From NCBI RefSeq assembly GCF_009902005.1, contig NZ_WUTT01000001.1:621501-685500 (forward strand): DNA of 64,000 nt. The letters are read 5' to 3'. The stretch comes from Halomonas alimentaria (GTDB taxonomy: Bacteria > Pseudomonadota > Gammaproteobacteria > Pseudomonadales > Halomonadaceae). A program made the position numbers and the translations under genes. The notes beneath the pieces are model-generated. The model had not been told where the DNA came from. It did no database searches and was given only the letters and a program-made list of their open reading frames with translations. Of the stretch, positions 52,565-60,982 are shown in pieces. Positions within the stretch are counted from its first letter, which is position 1. Each line of letters opens with the position of its first letter.

Positions 52565-53596
52565 CTATCCCTGGCGCTTGAGCTGCTCCTTCAACTGCTT
52601 GGGCACCTGCTTGATGATGAGCCGGTCGCTGTGTTCGTCGTACTCCACGCTGGAGCCCAGCAGGTGGGAGTCGAAGCTGATCGAGACCCCGCCCGCGCGG
52701 CCAGTGAAGCGCTTGAACTGGTTGAGGGTCTTCCTGTCTGGCGGGATCTCTGGCGACAGCCCGTAGTCGGCGTTACGAATGTGGTCGTAGAAGGCCTTGG
52801 GCTGCTGCTCGTCGAGCAGGCCCGAGAGCTCCTCCAGGGTCACCGGCTCTCCGCGACTGGCCTGCTCGCTGGCATAGTCGACCAGCGTCTCGGTCTTCTC
52901 GCGGCTGGCCTCTTCGGCCAGATCCTCCTTCTCCACGTAGTCGCTGAAGGCCTTGAGCAGGGTGCGGGTCTCTCCCGGGGCATCGACGCCTTCAACCCCG
53001 CCGAGCAGCGCCGCGAACCCCTCGGCCAGCGCCTTGCCGCCGCGCTCGCGGGTCCAGGAGAGGTACTGCCGGGAATCGCCGCTCTGCCACTGGCTGATAT
53101 CCAGCCGAGCGGCCAGGCTCATCTGCGTCAGGTTGAGCTGGCGTGCCGGCACCGGCTGCAGGTCACCGTCGATGGCGAACCCCTCGCGATGGTGCAGCAG
53201 GGCCAGGGTCAGGAAGCGCGCATCGCCGAAGCGGGTATCCAGCACCATCAGATCGCCGGATACCGAAAGGTGCGCGTCCAGCAGCCTGGCCAGACGCTCG
53301 GCGATGCCGCGCGTCAGGGTAACGAAGTCGCGCTTATCCGCGAGGTAGTCGGTGATCTCCGCGGCCAGCGCAGAGGCGGGCGCGTCGGCTTCTTCACCCT
53401 CCACGTTGCCGGCCTCCGTTGTCGTGTCGCTGAAGTGGCCCCAAGCCTTGCTCTTGGCGTGGTAGGCCCGCGTCAGGCCCTCGAGCATGGCCTCCAGGGT
53501 ATCCGAGGCGGATAGAGGCTCGCTTGCGGCCAGCAAGCGGGCCGGGGCGTCGCCGGCTTTCTCGATGCGATGAACGATGGCGTTGAGAATCGGCAT
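52565..53596 (-). CDS. yejK: Nucleoid-associated protein YejK/NdpA
   Basis: This 343-residue protein belongs to the YejK nucleoid-associated family. It starts PILNAIVHRIEKAGDAPARL and contains VLDTRFGDARFLTLALLHH, LDISQWQSGDSRQYLSWTR and GVSISFDSHLLGSSVEYDE, all conserved. Length fits E. coli YejK (335). The ATG at 53596 is chosen; the longer frame has no family similarity. It is convergent with trxC. Confidence 0.93.
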   Translation of the reverse strand: MPILNAIVHRIEKAGDAPARLLAASEPLSASDTLEAMLEGLTRAYHAKSKAWGHFSDTTTEAGNVEGEEADAPASALAAEITDYLADKRDFVTLTRGIAERLARLLDAHLSVSGDLMVLDTRFGDARFLTLALLHHREGFAIDGDLQPVPARQLNLTQMSLAARLDISQWQSGDSRQYLSWTRERGGKALAEGFAALLGGVEGVDAPGETRTLLKAFSDYVEKEDLAEEASREKTETLVDYASEQASRGEPVTLEELSGLLDEQQPKAFYDHIRNADYGLSPEIPPDRKTLNQFKRFTGRAGGVSISFDSHLLGSSVEYDEHSDRLIIKQVPKQLKEQLKRQG

Positions 53597-53669
53597 GGGG
53601 GCTCCCGCGGTGGTGGACGAGGAGCCGGATGATACCTGTCGCGGTGCCTTGCCGATAGGCGATGTCGCA

Positions 53670-54752
53670 TCAGCGCCCCTCAAGATAGGCGGTCATCGAA
53701 CCGGCCATCAGCAGGGCGATCAGGTCGGCCTGGCGATGGGTGTCGGTCTTCTGGAAGAGGTTGCGCAGGTGAAATGCCACGGTGGTGGGGGAGACGCTCA
53801 TCTGCTCGGCGATCTCCTCGGTGCGCAGCCCCTCCAGCAAGGCCAGCGCAATACGGGTCTCGGTGGGAGTCAGCCCGAACAGGCTGGCCAGCACCCCGCG
53901 TGGCAGTGGTGGCCGCTGGTCCGGCGCCGACAGCAGCGCCACCACGCTGGACTCGGTCCCGGCGGCATCCGTCGCTTGTCCCAGGGCGCAGACCAGTACC
54001 AGCAGGCCGTGATCCCCCGGTCGATGAGGGAGGCGCAGGGAGAAGACCGGCTCTTCTCCCTGCCGGCTGGCCTGGGTCGCCGCCGTGATGCACTCACGCA
54101 GGCGACGGGCCATGGACCCGCTTGCCGAGAGCGTCGCGTTCAATGCCAGCACGTCACTCTCGCTTGCCAGCTGTTGTGCGCGCTGGTTAGCGAAGGTGAT
54201 GCGGCCCTCGCCGTCCAGCAGCACCATGCCGGGAGCGACCAGATCCAGGGCGCGGGTGGCCGCCTGGAAGGCCTGCTGTGAGGCTTCATGGTGGAGTGTC
54301 GCCATGGCCTCGCGCAGCTCCTGCAACTCATGGTTGGACTTGTCGCGCATGCGCCGCACCTGGCGCAGGCGGGCGGCAACGGTGGCCAGCAGCAGGTCGT
54401 AGTCGATGGGCTTGACCAGGTAGTCATCGGCGCCGAGTCGCTTGCCGTCGACCACGTCTCGAGGGTCGGAGAGCGCAGTCAGGAACACGAAGGGCGTATC
54501 GGCCAGGTGAGGTCGGCGTTCTCGCACGGCATCGAGCACCGCGTAGCCGTTGAGGCCCGGCATGTTGATGTCGCAAAGGATCAGGTCCGGGGTACAGGCA
54601 TCCAGCTGCTGCAGGGTGGCGTCACCATCGGCCGCCTCGAGCACGGCATAGCCGGACTCCCTCAGCTCATCACAGATATCCGCACGCAGGTCCTCCTGGT
54701 CCTCGGCACACAGGATCAGCGGTGGACGGGTTGTGGGCTCAGGGCTGCTCAT
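53670..54752 (-). CDS. Response regulator with receiver, PAS-like and LuxR-type HTH
   Basis: This 360-residue protein has a receiver domain with acidic pocket LILCAEDQEDLRAD and phosphorylation Asp in DLILCDINMPGLNGYAVLDA. Lys is in DDYLVKPIDYDLLLATVA. A coiled coil near 125-165 leads to a PAS-like region (MVLLDGEGRITFANQRAQQL). The C-terminal LuxR HTH is FGLTPTETRIALALLEGL with EEIAEQMSVSPTTVAFHLRN. The gene overlaps the sensor kinase gene by 14 bases. The target genes are unknown. Confidence 0.9.
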   Translation of the reverse strand: MSSPEPTTRPPLILCAEDQEDLRADICDELRESGYAVLEAADGDATLQQLDACTPDLILCDINMPGLNGYAVLDAVRERRPHLADTPFVFLTALSDPRDVVDGKRLGADDYLVKPIDYDLLLATVAARLRQVRRMRDKSNHELQELREAMATLHHEASQQAFQAATRALDLVAPGMVLLDGEGRITFANQRAQQLASESDVLALNATLSASGSMARRLRECITAATQASRQGEEPVFSLRLPHRPGDHGLLVLVCALGQATDAAGTESSVVALLSAPDQRPPLPRGVLASLFGLTPTETRIALALLEGLRTEEIAEQMSVSPTTVAFHLRNLFQKTDTHRQADLIALLMAGSMTAYLEGR

Positions 54753-56172
54753 CGCCAGCCTCCCTGGTATCCGCGGCGGGCAGCCACAAGGTCACACGGG
54801 TGCCCTCATCCGGCGTTGAGAGCAGTGTCAGGTCGCCGTGCTGGATGCGTGCCAGGTGACGGGCGATGTTCAGCCCCAGGCCGGTGCCGTCGGTGCCCGT
54901 GGCGTTGCTGCCGCGGTAGAAGCGTTCGAACAGCTGCGGCTGCTCATCGGCAGGAATCCCGGGACCGAAGTCGGTGACCTGGCAGATTACCCGGTCGCCT
55001 TCGCGCGCGGTGGTGATGCGCACCGGCCGATCCCCGGGCGAATATTTCAGGGCATTGTTGACGAGGTTGGCCAGCACCTGCTCGGTCAGGGCGCGGTCGC
55101 ACCAGGCCCAGGGCTCCGGTGTGCCATGCTGCGTTTTCAGGCGCTGTGTGCCGGTGGCCTCCGACTGCAGCCGGCAGAGGTGGTCGACGATACCGCTCAG
55201 GGAGTGGCGTCCCATGCTGGGTTCGACCTGCTTGCCGTCGAGTCGCGCCGCAGTCAGCGAGGACTCCACCAGGCGAGTCATCTGGGCCACCGCCTCGCGC
55301 AGCCGCGTATAGCGCTCGCTGCGCTGCTCCGGTGTGAACTGGTGATGACGGCGCAGCAGCCGTTGCAGGCCGGAGTCGATCACCGCCAACGGTGTCCTGA
55401 ACTGATGCGAGACCATGGCCGCGAAACTGCGGTAGAACTCGCTGACGCCGCGTTCGCGGTCGAGTGCATGGGCAAGGGCCTCGGCGGCCTGTCGGTAGCG
55501 GTAGATATGCCGCTCCACCTCCTCCTCCAGACGGTCGCGATGGGCCATCAGCCCGCGCTGGGCCGCGCGCCGTTGGCGCAGGGCGGAAACCAGCAGCATG
55601 ACCAGTATCGCACCGCTGAGGCCGATGCCGGCGATGGCGGCGATGACCTTCTCGAGGCTGTTGCGATAGGTATCCAGGCGTGACCCGGTGCTCTCCCACT
55701 CGGCCATCATCACCCGGTTGGCGATGCGGTTGAGGCTGGCCATCAGCGCATCCAGGTGAGGTGTGAGTCGCTCGGGCGCGAACCGCGCCTCGCCCGGTGT
55801 TGTCGTGATGGTCTCGCGCAAGGCCTGCATCCGGGCCAGCGCCTCGTCGAGACGCGGCTCCAGCCCCTCGGCCGCCAGATAGCGCCGCTGCGGGCCATCA
55901 TCCATCAGGGTCAGGCGGCTGGAGAGGATGTCCAGGCGCAGTTCGGGGTCTTCGGCGCTGTTGCCCAGTGCCCGTCGGTTGACCGCCTGGTCCAGGCGGT
56001 GACTGGCCACCTGCGCCTGGGTGACGACCCATAGCATGTTCTCGTCGACGTTGACGCGCATGGCCTGTTCGACCTGGAAGAGGCGCACCAGGGCGAAGGC
56101 CAGGAGAGCGGTCAATGCCACGATCACCAGGCTGGGAACGGCGTAGGATGGTACGGCACGCAGCCTGGTCAT
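54739..56172 (-). CDS. Membrane sensor histidine kinase
   Basis: This 477-residue kinase has two membrane helices (about 12-32 and 185-205) around a helical periplasmic domain. A coiled coil follows. HisKA has AAMVSHQFRTPLAVIDSGLQ, the ATP-binding domain has LANLVNNALKYSPGDRPV, DFGPGIP and TGLGLNIARHLARIQHGDL. A start at ATG 56172 overlaps the upstream stop by one base (TGATG); a GTG at 56175 is also possible. It forms an operon with the exported protein gene before it and the regulator after it. Confidence 0.9.
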   Translation of the reverse strand: MTRLRAVPSYAVPSLVIVALTALLAFALVRLFQVEQAMRVNVDENMLWVVTQAQVASHRLDQAVNRRALGNSAEDPELRLDILSSRLTLMDDGPQRRYLAAEGLEPRLDEALARMQALRETITTTPGEARFAPERLTPHLDALMASLNRIANRVMMAEWESTGSRLDTYRNSLEKVIAAIAGIGLSGAILVMLLVSALRQRRAAQRGLMAHRDRLEEEVERHIYRYRQAAEALAHALDRERGVSEFYRSFAAMVSHQFRTPLAVIDSGLQRLLRRHHQFTPEQRSERYTRLREAVAQMTRLVESSLTAARLDGKQVEPSMGRHSLSGIVDHLCRLQSEATGTQRLKTQHGTPEPWAWCDRALTEQVLANLVNNALKYSPGDRPVRITTAREGDRVICQVTDFGPGIPADEQPQLFERFYRGSNATGTDGTGLGLNIARHLARIQHGDLTLLSTPDEGTRVTLWLPAADTREAGDEQP

Positions 56173-56690
56173 CACTCGACCTCGAGGCGGTACAGCTGCC
56201 AGACCCAGCGATAGTCGTAGCGGATGTCCTGCAACTCGTCGTGATCGTCTCGGGGATAGACGATCCAGAGTGGCCCCTTGTCGCGCCGGGTCAGGCGCTC
56301 GCCGTTCATGGTGTCGGCGAGCAGGACGTCATAGCGCTCGAAGTCCGCAACGGGAATCTCGGCCAGGTAGTCGTTGAGGGCCAGGGCCGTCACCGTCTCG
56401 CCCTCGGCATGCAGGGCATCCAGCAGGTCCCTGGCCAGAAAGCCTTCGAAGGTCTGGGGGCCATCGGTGACGCTGGTATGGGTCGTCAGTCGTTCACGGG
56501 GCAGGGCCGCCAGCATGTCGGCATCCAGATGCGCCTCGTCAGCCACGTTGGTCAGGCCGACCTCGCCGCTCACCGTCAGGACGACCTCCCCCGAGGGGGC
56601 AGGAAGCGGCGACTTGCCCTGGGCCGGTCCGACCAGCAGCAGCGTGCACAGCAGCAGAAAGGAGAGTCGTTTACTCGTTGCCTGGCTCAT
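56172..56690 (-). CDS. Exported molybdopterin-oxidoreductase-like protein
   Basis: This 172-residue protein has a signal peptide (LSFLLLCTLLLVGPAQG). The mature part contains VVLTVSGEVGLTN, QTFEGFLARDLLDALHA and LALNDYLAEIPVADFERYDV. GPLWIVYPRDDHDELQDI and a C-terminal YDYRWVWQLYRLEVE follow. This resembles a small subset of sulfite-oxidase-like folds without the cofactor-binding Cys. It probably serves as a periplasmic sensing partner of the kinase encoded next. Its ligand is unknown. Confidence 0.65.
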   Translation of the reverse strand: MSQATSKRLSFLLLCTLLLVGPAQGKSPLPAPSGEVVLTVSGEVGLTNVADEAHLDADMLAALPRERLTTHTSVTDGPQTFEGFLARDLLDALHAEGETVTALALNDYLAEIPVADFERYDVLLADTMNGERLTRRDKGPLWIVYPRDDHDELQDIRYDYRWVWQLYRLEVE

Positions 56691-56953
56691 GCTACCTCCT
56701 TGGGAGACTGTTCCTAGGGTAGCCGATTACCTGCCGTCATCCCCCCTGCGTATGGAGGGGGGCCATCGTCTGGGGGCGGAAGGCTACGCGGTTCCTCGCG
56801 GCAGGCACGCCTTCCCTATTCGTTTGCAGGGGGGAAAGCGACTGTCGCTGGTCTAGCCTTCGGACTGGGCCCGTCGGCCGAACCACCAGTCACCGAGTTT
56901 GTGGTACCGGCCAGCGTGCCGGGACGACTCACCCTGACGATAGGAATCATGCC

Positions 56954-57940
56954 ATGTGGGATTTCAGCATCCGTAGGGCGCTGGGGCTGATGCTCAAGAC
57001 CCTGCCCTTCATCATCTTCCGCCTGATGGTCTATTTCGGTGTTGCCTTGGCTTACGTACTGATGACGGGCATTGGTGCTGGCGTCGGCTGGGGTATCGGT
57101 GGTTTCGGAGAAGAAGGCTTTCGCGCCGCCAGTACCTTCTGGGGCGGCCTCATCGGATTCGGCATCGTTGGCGCCATCATGTATGCACTGCGGGAATACC
57201 TGCTTTATGTGGTCAAGGCAGGGCACATCGCCGTTCTGGTCGAACTGATCGATGGTGGCTCGCTTCCCGAGGGCAGGGGGCAACTTCAGCATGCCAGCGG
57301 TGTGATTCGCGAGCGCTTCGGACAGGCCAGCCTGCTGTTCGCTGTTGATCAGTTGATCAAAGGGGTGTTGCGCAGCATCACGGGGATGTTCCGTACGCTA
57401 TTCAGGCTTCTGCCGATACCCGGTGCCCAGACGCTGCTGCGTATCGTGGAGGGCTTCCTGCGCATGGCGGTGGGGTTCATCGACGAGGTGATCCTGGCCT
57501 ACTGCATTCGGACCCGAGCCGATAATGCCTGGGAGGCATCGCGGGAGTCCCTGGTGTTGTATGGCCAGAATGCCAGACCGATGCTCAAGAACGCCGCCTG
57601 GTTGACGCTGTTCGTCTACGGCCTGGCATTCATCATTTTCCTGGTGATGCTAGCGCCGGCGGCGTTGGTCGCCTATCTAATTCCGGGAGGTTGGTCGGCC
57701 ACCGGTGTGGTGGTGGCGCTGGTATTCGCCTGGAGTGTCAAGGCGGCATTGCTGGAACCCTTTGCCGTTGCGTGCATGATGCAGGCCTATTTCAAGGCCA
57801 TCGAAGGCCAGCAGCCCGATCCGGAGTGGGAGGCGCGGCTTGATGGCATGTCCAGCAAGTTCCGCCGCCTCAAGGAGAAGGCGGTCGAAGCCACCTCGAT
57901 CCCCGGCGGCAGAAAAGAAGCATCATCCGCTGCCAGTTAA
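56954..57940 (+). CDS. Multi-pass membrane protein, unrecognised
   Basis: This 328-residue protein has about five or six hydrophobic stretches: LPFIIFRLMVYFGVALAYVL, FWGGLIGFGIVGAIMYAL, LTLFVYGLAFIIFLVMLA and VVVALVFAWSVKAALL, with a Gly-rich early segment. A basic and Lys-rich C-terminus (FRRLKEKAVEATSI) is cytoplasmic or peripheral. TAGGAA precedes the ATG. I do not recognise the family. It is followed after 34 bases by an exported protein gene, so the two may work together. The 263 bases upstream show a C6/G6 hairpin near 56744-56762 but no gene. Confidence 0.7.
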   Translation: MWDFSIRRALGLMLKTLPFIIFRLMVYFGVALAYVLMTGIGAGVGWGIGGFGEEGFRAASTFWGGLIGFGIVGAIMYALREYLLYVVKAGHIAVLVELIDGGSLPEGRGQLQHASGVIRERFGQASLLFAVDQLIKGVLRSITGMFRTLFRLLPIPGAQTLLRIVEGFLRMAVGFIDEVILAYCIRTRADNAWEASRESLVLYGQNARPMLKNAAWLTLFVYGLAFIIFLVMLAPAALVAYLIPGGWSATGVVVALVFAWSVKAALLEPFAVACMMQAYFKAIEGQQPDPEWEARLDGMSSKFRRLKEKAVEATSIPGGRKEASSAAS

Positions 57941-57974
57941 TCCTGAACCGTCACGTTTCGAATAGGAGTAGATC

Positions 57975-58607
57975 ATGAACAACAGCATGACCTGGATGAT
58001 GAGCGGTGTGTTTGTCGCCTCCCTGGGCATTTCGGCCGTGGCCCTGGGGCAGTCGGATGAGGTCACGGAGCAGATTGAGCTGGGCCTGGAGCTATATCAG
58101 GAGCAGGAGTATGGCGCGGCGATCACCGAGCTGGAGTTCGCCATCAGCGATATTCGCGAGTTGATGGCGGGGCGCATCGGCGAGACCTTCCCGGAGCCTC
58201 CCGAGGGCTGGAGTGCCGCCGAGGTAGCCTCCAGCGGTGGAGGTGGTGCCGCGGCGATGTTCGGCGGCGGCGGCAGCATGCTGGAGCGTGAGTACCAGCA
58301 GGAGGGTGGAGAAGGGCGGCTGACCGCCAAGCTGATGATCGACAACCCCATGATTCAGGCGATGTCGGCCATGTTCAACAATCCGGCACTGATTGCCGCC
58401 CAGCCCAATATGGAGCGTATCCGCATCGGCCGTGACTCGGCGCTGCTCAAGTGGGACCCGGAGCGTGGCAATGCCGAGGTCTCCTTCCTGATGGATGGGC
58501 GTATCCTGGTTCAGGTCGATGGCCAGCGGCTGGAGTCCAGTGATCCTGCAGTGGCGCTGCTCAAGGCGTGGGATCTCGACGCCCTGCGTGAGCAGGCAGC
58601 CCGTTAG
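57975..58607 (+). CDS. Exported protein with TPR-like start, unrecognised
   Basis: This 210-residue protein has a signal peptide (about 1-25, VFVASLGISAVALG) followed by QIELGLELYQEQEYGAAITE, which resembles one TPR hairpin. A Gly/Ala-rich segment (SSGGGGAAAMFGGGG) leads into a beta-rich part with LTAKLMIDNPMIQAMSAMFN and DGRILVQVDGQRLESSDP. AATAGGAGTAG precedes the ATG. No family recognised. It is likely the second gene of an operon with the membrane protein upstream. Confidence 0.75.
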   Translation: MNNSMTWMMSGVFVASLGISAVALGQSDEVTEQIELGLELYQEQEYGAAITELEFAISDIRELMAGRIGETFPEPPEGWSAAEVASSGGGGAAAMFGGGGSMLEREYQQEGGEGRLTAKLMIDNPMIQAMSAMFNNPALIAAQPNMERIRIGRDSALLKWDPERGNAEVSFLMDGRILVQVDGQRLESSDPAVALLKAWDLDALREQAAR

Positions 58608-58609
58608 CC

Positions 58610-58655
58610 TTGATCTCACCTTGGTGGGCAGCTTCTGTCACCAAGGTGAGATCAA
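58610..58655 (+). terminator. Perfect 17-bp inverted repeat
   Basis: TTGATCTCACCTTGGTG (58610-58626) pairs exactly with 58639-58655, leaving a 12-base loop. A further copy of GTGAGATCAA lies at 58657-58666, so this sequence occurs three times within 60 bases. There is no U-run. It begins 3 bases after the stop codon of the preceding gene and probably serves as a terminator or transcript-stabilising hairpin. Confidence 0.65.
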
Positions 58656-58692
58656 CGTGAGATCAACCAGAACAGGCCCCGGCCAGCCATGC

Positions 58693-58762
58693 TGCCGGGG
58701 CCTGTCGTGTGTTGCCGGGGCCTGTCGTGTGTTGCCGGGGCCTGTCGTGTGTTGCCGGGGGC
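58693..58762 (+). repeat. 20-base tandem repeat
   Basis: The unit TGCCGGGGCCTGTCGTGTGT repeats with exact 20-base period three times from 58693, with a partial fourth copy ending near 58762. It lies between the exported-protein gene and the convergent VWA gene and encodes nothing evident. It has no spacers, so it is not CRISPR. Confidence 0.9.
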
Positions 58763-58785
58763 TGTTTTGCGGGCCGTGTCGGCGG

Positions 58786-60804
58786 CTACTTCACCTGGAA
58801 CTGCTGGCGGCCCAGGATCTCACCGCTGTCGCTGGCCCGGTAGCGCAGTTCATACTCACCCGCGGAAGCAGGGGCGAACATCTGCAGCGGGCTGCCCTGG
58901 CTGGCGCGGGCCTCGCGGATGGCCTCGGCATCGTCGGGGGCATCGGCCGCCACGATCTGGATGAAGTCCTCGTAGCGTCCCGGGCCTTGCCAAGCCACAT
59001 TGACCACGCTTCCCGCCTCGGCATTGCCCTCGACAGCCAGGCTGACCTCACCGGCGCCGACGCTGACTGGCTCGCTTGCCAGCACGCGCCGGGACTGCTG
59101 GATCACATAGCGTACCTCATAGTCGCCCGGGGCCTCCGGTGCCGCCAGCGTCAACGGTGATCCTCGGTTCGTACGCTGGTAGCTTTCGTAGGCGTCTTCC
59201 GGGGCCCCGGCGGGGACGATGGTGATGTAGTCCCGGGGGTTGTCTGGGCCCTGCCACTTCACCTCGAATTCGCCGCCGGGCAGGATCGGGTCGCGTACCA
59301 GTAGGGAGGCCGTGACCGGTGTCAGGGTTACCGGTTGGCTGGCCAACACACGTCTGGACTGCTGGACCACGTAGCGCACCTCGTAATTGCCCAGGGCGTC
59401 CGGGGCGGTAAGGGAGAGCGGCGAGCCGCGGCTGGTGCGCTGGTAGCTCTCGTAGGCGTCCTCCGGCGCACCGGCGGGCACGATAGTGATGTAATCACGC
59501 GGATTGTCGGGGCCTTCCCACTCGATGGTGAACTCGCTGCCGGCAGGGATCTCCTCAGGCGCCTTCACATGGGCACTGACCGGGGTCAGGGTTACCGGTT
59601 GGCTGGCCAGCACGCGCTTGGACTGCTGGACCACATAGCGTACCTCGTAGGAGCCCAGGGCATCCGGGGCGGTGAGCGAAAGCGGCGTGCCGCGGCTGGT
59701 GCGCTGGTAGCTCTCGTAGGCGTCCTCCGGCGCATCGGCGGGGACGATGGTGATGTAGTCCCGGGGGTTGTCGGGGCCCTCCCAGTCCACCTCGAACTCG
59801 CTGCCGGCGGAGATCTCCTCCGGCGCCTGCAGCGCGGCGCTGATCGGGGTCAGGGTCACCGTCTGGCTGGCCAGCACCCGCTTGGTGTCATTATGGATGT
59901 AGCGCACCTCGTGCTCGCCCAGGGCGTCCGGGGCGGTGAGGGAGAGCGGCGAGCCACGGCCGGTGCGCTGGTAGCTCTCGTAGGCGTCTTCCGGGGCCCC
60001 GGCAGGGACGATGGTGATGTAATCGCGCTTATCGTCGGGGCCCTCCCAGCTCACCTCGAACTCGCTGCCGGCAGGGATCTCGGCCGGCACATTCAGCGTG
60101 GCCTCCGCGGGCTGAGGTTCCGGTTCTGATTCTGGTTCGGGTTCCGGTTCGGGCTCGGCGGCCACCTCCTCCACCCGCGAGAGGGCGCCGGCCAGCTCGG
60201 CACCGGAGTGGGTCTGGAAGAGCTCTCCTCCGGTCTGCTCGGTCACGCAGGAGAGCTGCTGGATTTCGTCGTCGCTTAGCCCGAAGCCGACCACATGGGC
60301 GCGAATGGCCAACCCCTGTTCCGCCAGCCGTGCCGCCACGTCGCAGGGGTCGCCCCCGCAGGTCTCCAGGCCATCGGTCACCAGGATGATATCGGCCGCC
60401 TCGGCGGTAAGCGGGATCTGCTCGGCGGCGAGTCGCAAGCTTTCAGCGATGGGGGTCATGCCCTGGGGATTCAGTGCACGTACCTGCTCGGCCAGGGAAT
60501 CGGCATCTTGGAGCGACATGGCGGCGATCACCTCGATATCCCCACAGTCGCCGCGACGATTGTGGCCATAGGCCAGCATGCTCAGCGGCAACTGCGGGTC
60601 ACGATCATGCAGATACTCGTCGATCACATCGCGGGCGACTTCGATGCGCGTGATGTCACCATCCATGCGGTTCCACATGGAGCCCGAGGCGTCGAGTACC
60701 AGCACGCCGACACGCTCAGCCATGACAGGCGCCGAAACGAGCAGCAGTGCGGCGGGCAGCAGTGTGGTGGGCAACAGGGAGAGCGGCTGACGGGAGAGGG
60801 CCAT
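58786..60804 (-). CDS. Exported VWA protein with five C-terminal repeats
   Basis: This 672-residue protein has a signal peptide (PTTLLPAALLLVSAPVMA), then a von Willebrand A domain to about residue 215 with an intact MIDAS start VLVLDASGSMWNRMDG and DIILVTDGLETCGGDPCDVA. A Glu-Pro linker (EPEPEPEPESEPEPQP) near 217-232 joins five repeats of about 88 residues. Repeats 1-4 are close copies with GSEFEVDWEGPDNPRDYITI and DAYESYQRT; the fifth is diverged. Each repeat looks like a beta-sandwich. The ATG at 60804 follows GGAGG. A surface or periplasmic adhesion or scaffold role is likely but unproven. Confidence 0.82.
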   Translation of the reverse strand: MALSRQPLSLLPTTLLPAALLLVSAPVMAERVGVLVLDASGSMWNRMDGDITRIEVARDVIDEYLHDRDPQLPLSMLAYGHNRRGDCGDIEVIAAMSLQDADSLAEQVRALNPQGMTPIAESLRLAAEQIPLTAEAADIILVTDGLETCGGDPCDVAARLAEQGLAIRAHVVGFGLSDDEIQQLSCVTEQTGGELFQTHSGAELAGALSRVEEVAAEPEPEPEPESEPEPQPAEATLNVPAEIPAGSEFEVSWEGPDDKRDYITIVPAGAPEDAYESYQRTGRGSPLSLTAPDALGEHEVRYIHNDTKRVLASQTVTLTPISAALQAPEEISAGSEFEVDWEGPDNPRDYITIVPADAPEDAYESYQRTSRGTPLSLTAPDALGSYEVRYVVQQSKRVLASQPVTLTPVSAHVKAPEEIPAGSEFTIEWEGPDNPRDYITIVPAGAPEDAYESYQRTSRGSPLSLTAPDALGNYEVRYVVQQSRRVLASQPVTLTPVTASLLVRDPILPGGEFEVKWQGPDNPRDYITIVPAGAPEDAYESYQRTNRGSPLTLAAPEAPGDYEVRYVIQQSRRVLASEPVSVGAGEVSLAVEGNAEAGSVVNVAWQGPGRYEDFIQIVAADAPDDAEAIREARASQGSPLQMFAPASAGEYELRYRASDSGEILGRQQFQVK
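58789..60108 (-). repeat. Five 264-base coding repeats in the VWA gene
   Basis: About five units of 264 bases (88 codons) are arranged head to tail. The middle units are nearly identical at the DNA level, for example the region encoding EDAYESYQRTSRG. This points to recent internal duplication or gene conversion, and copy number could vary between strains. Such repeats are also prone to assembly collapse. Confidence 0.85.
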
Positions 60805-60982
60805 CCAGTACCTCCGAATGTCTATGCGTCGGGAAACAGGGTTCAACGATCAGCATAGGCAAGCAGGAGGCTCCGGGCCCCCTTCATCCGAACGGGGCCT
60901 GCATCGCCAGGCTGTCTTAAGCTTTCGGCAATGTGCTGGCTTGTGGGCAACGGGCGGACCTGTCCGAGATAAGGAGAACCCG

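Noticed and set aside
57346..57361. TTGATCAGTTGATCAA as an FNR site
   Set aside because: The half-sites are 6 rather than 4 bases apart and it lies inside a coding region.
58693..58762. Possible CRISPR array
   Set aside because: The repeats abut directly, with no unique spacers and only about 3.5 copies of 20 bases.
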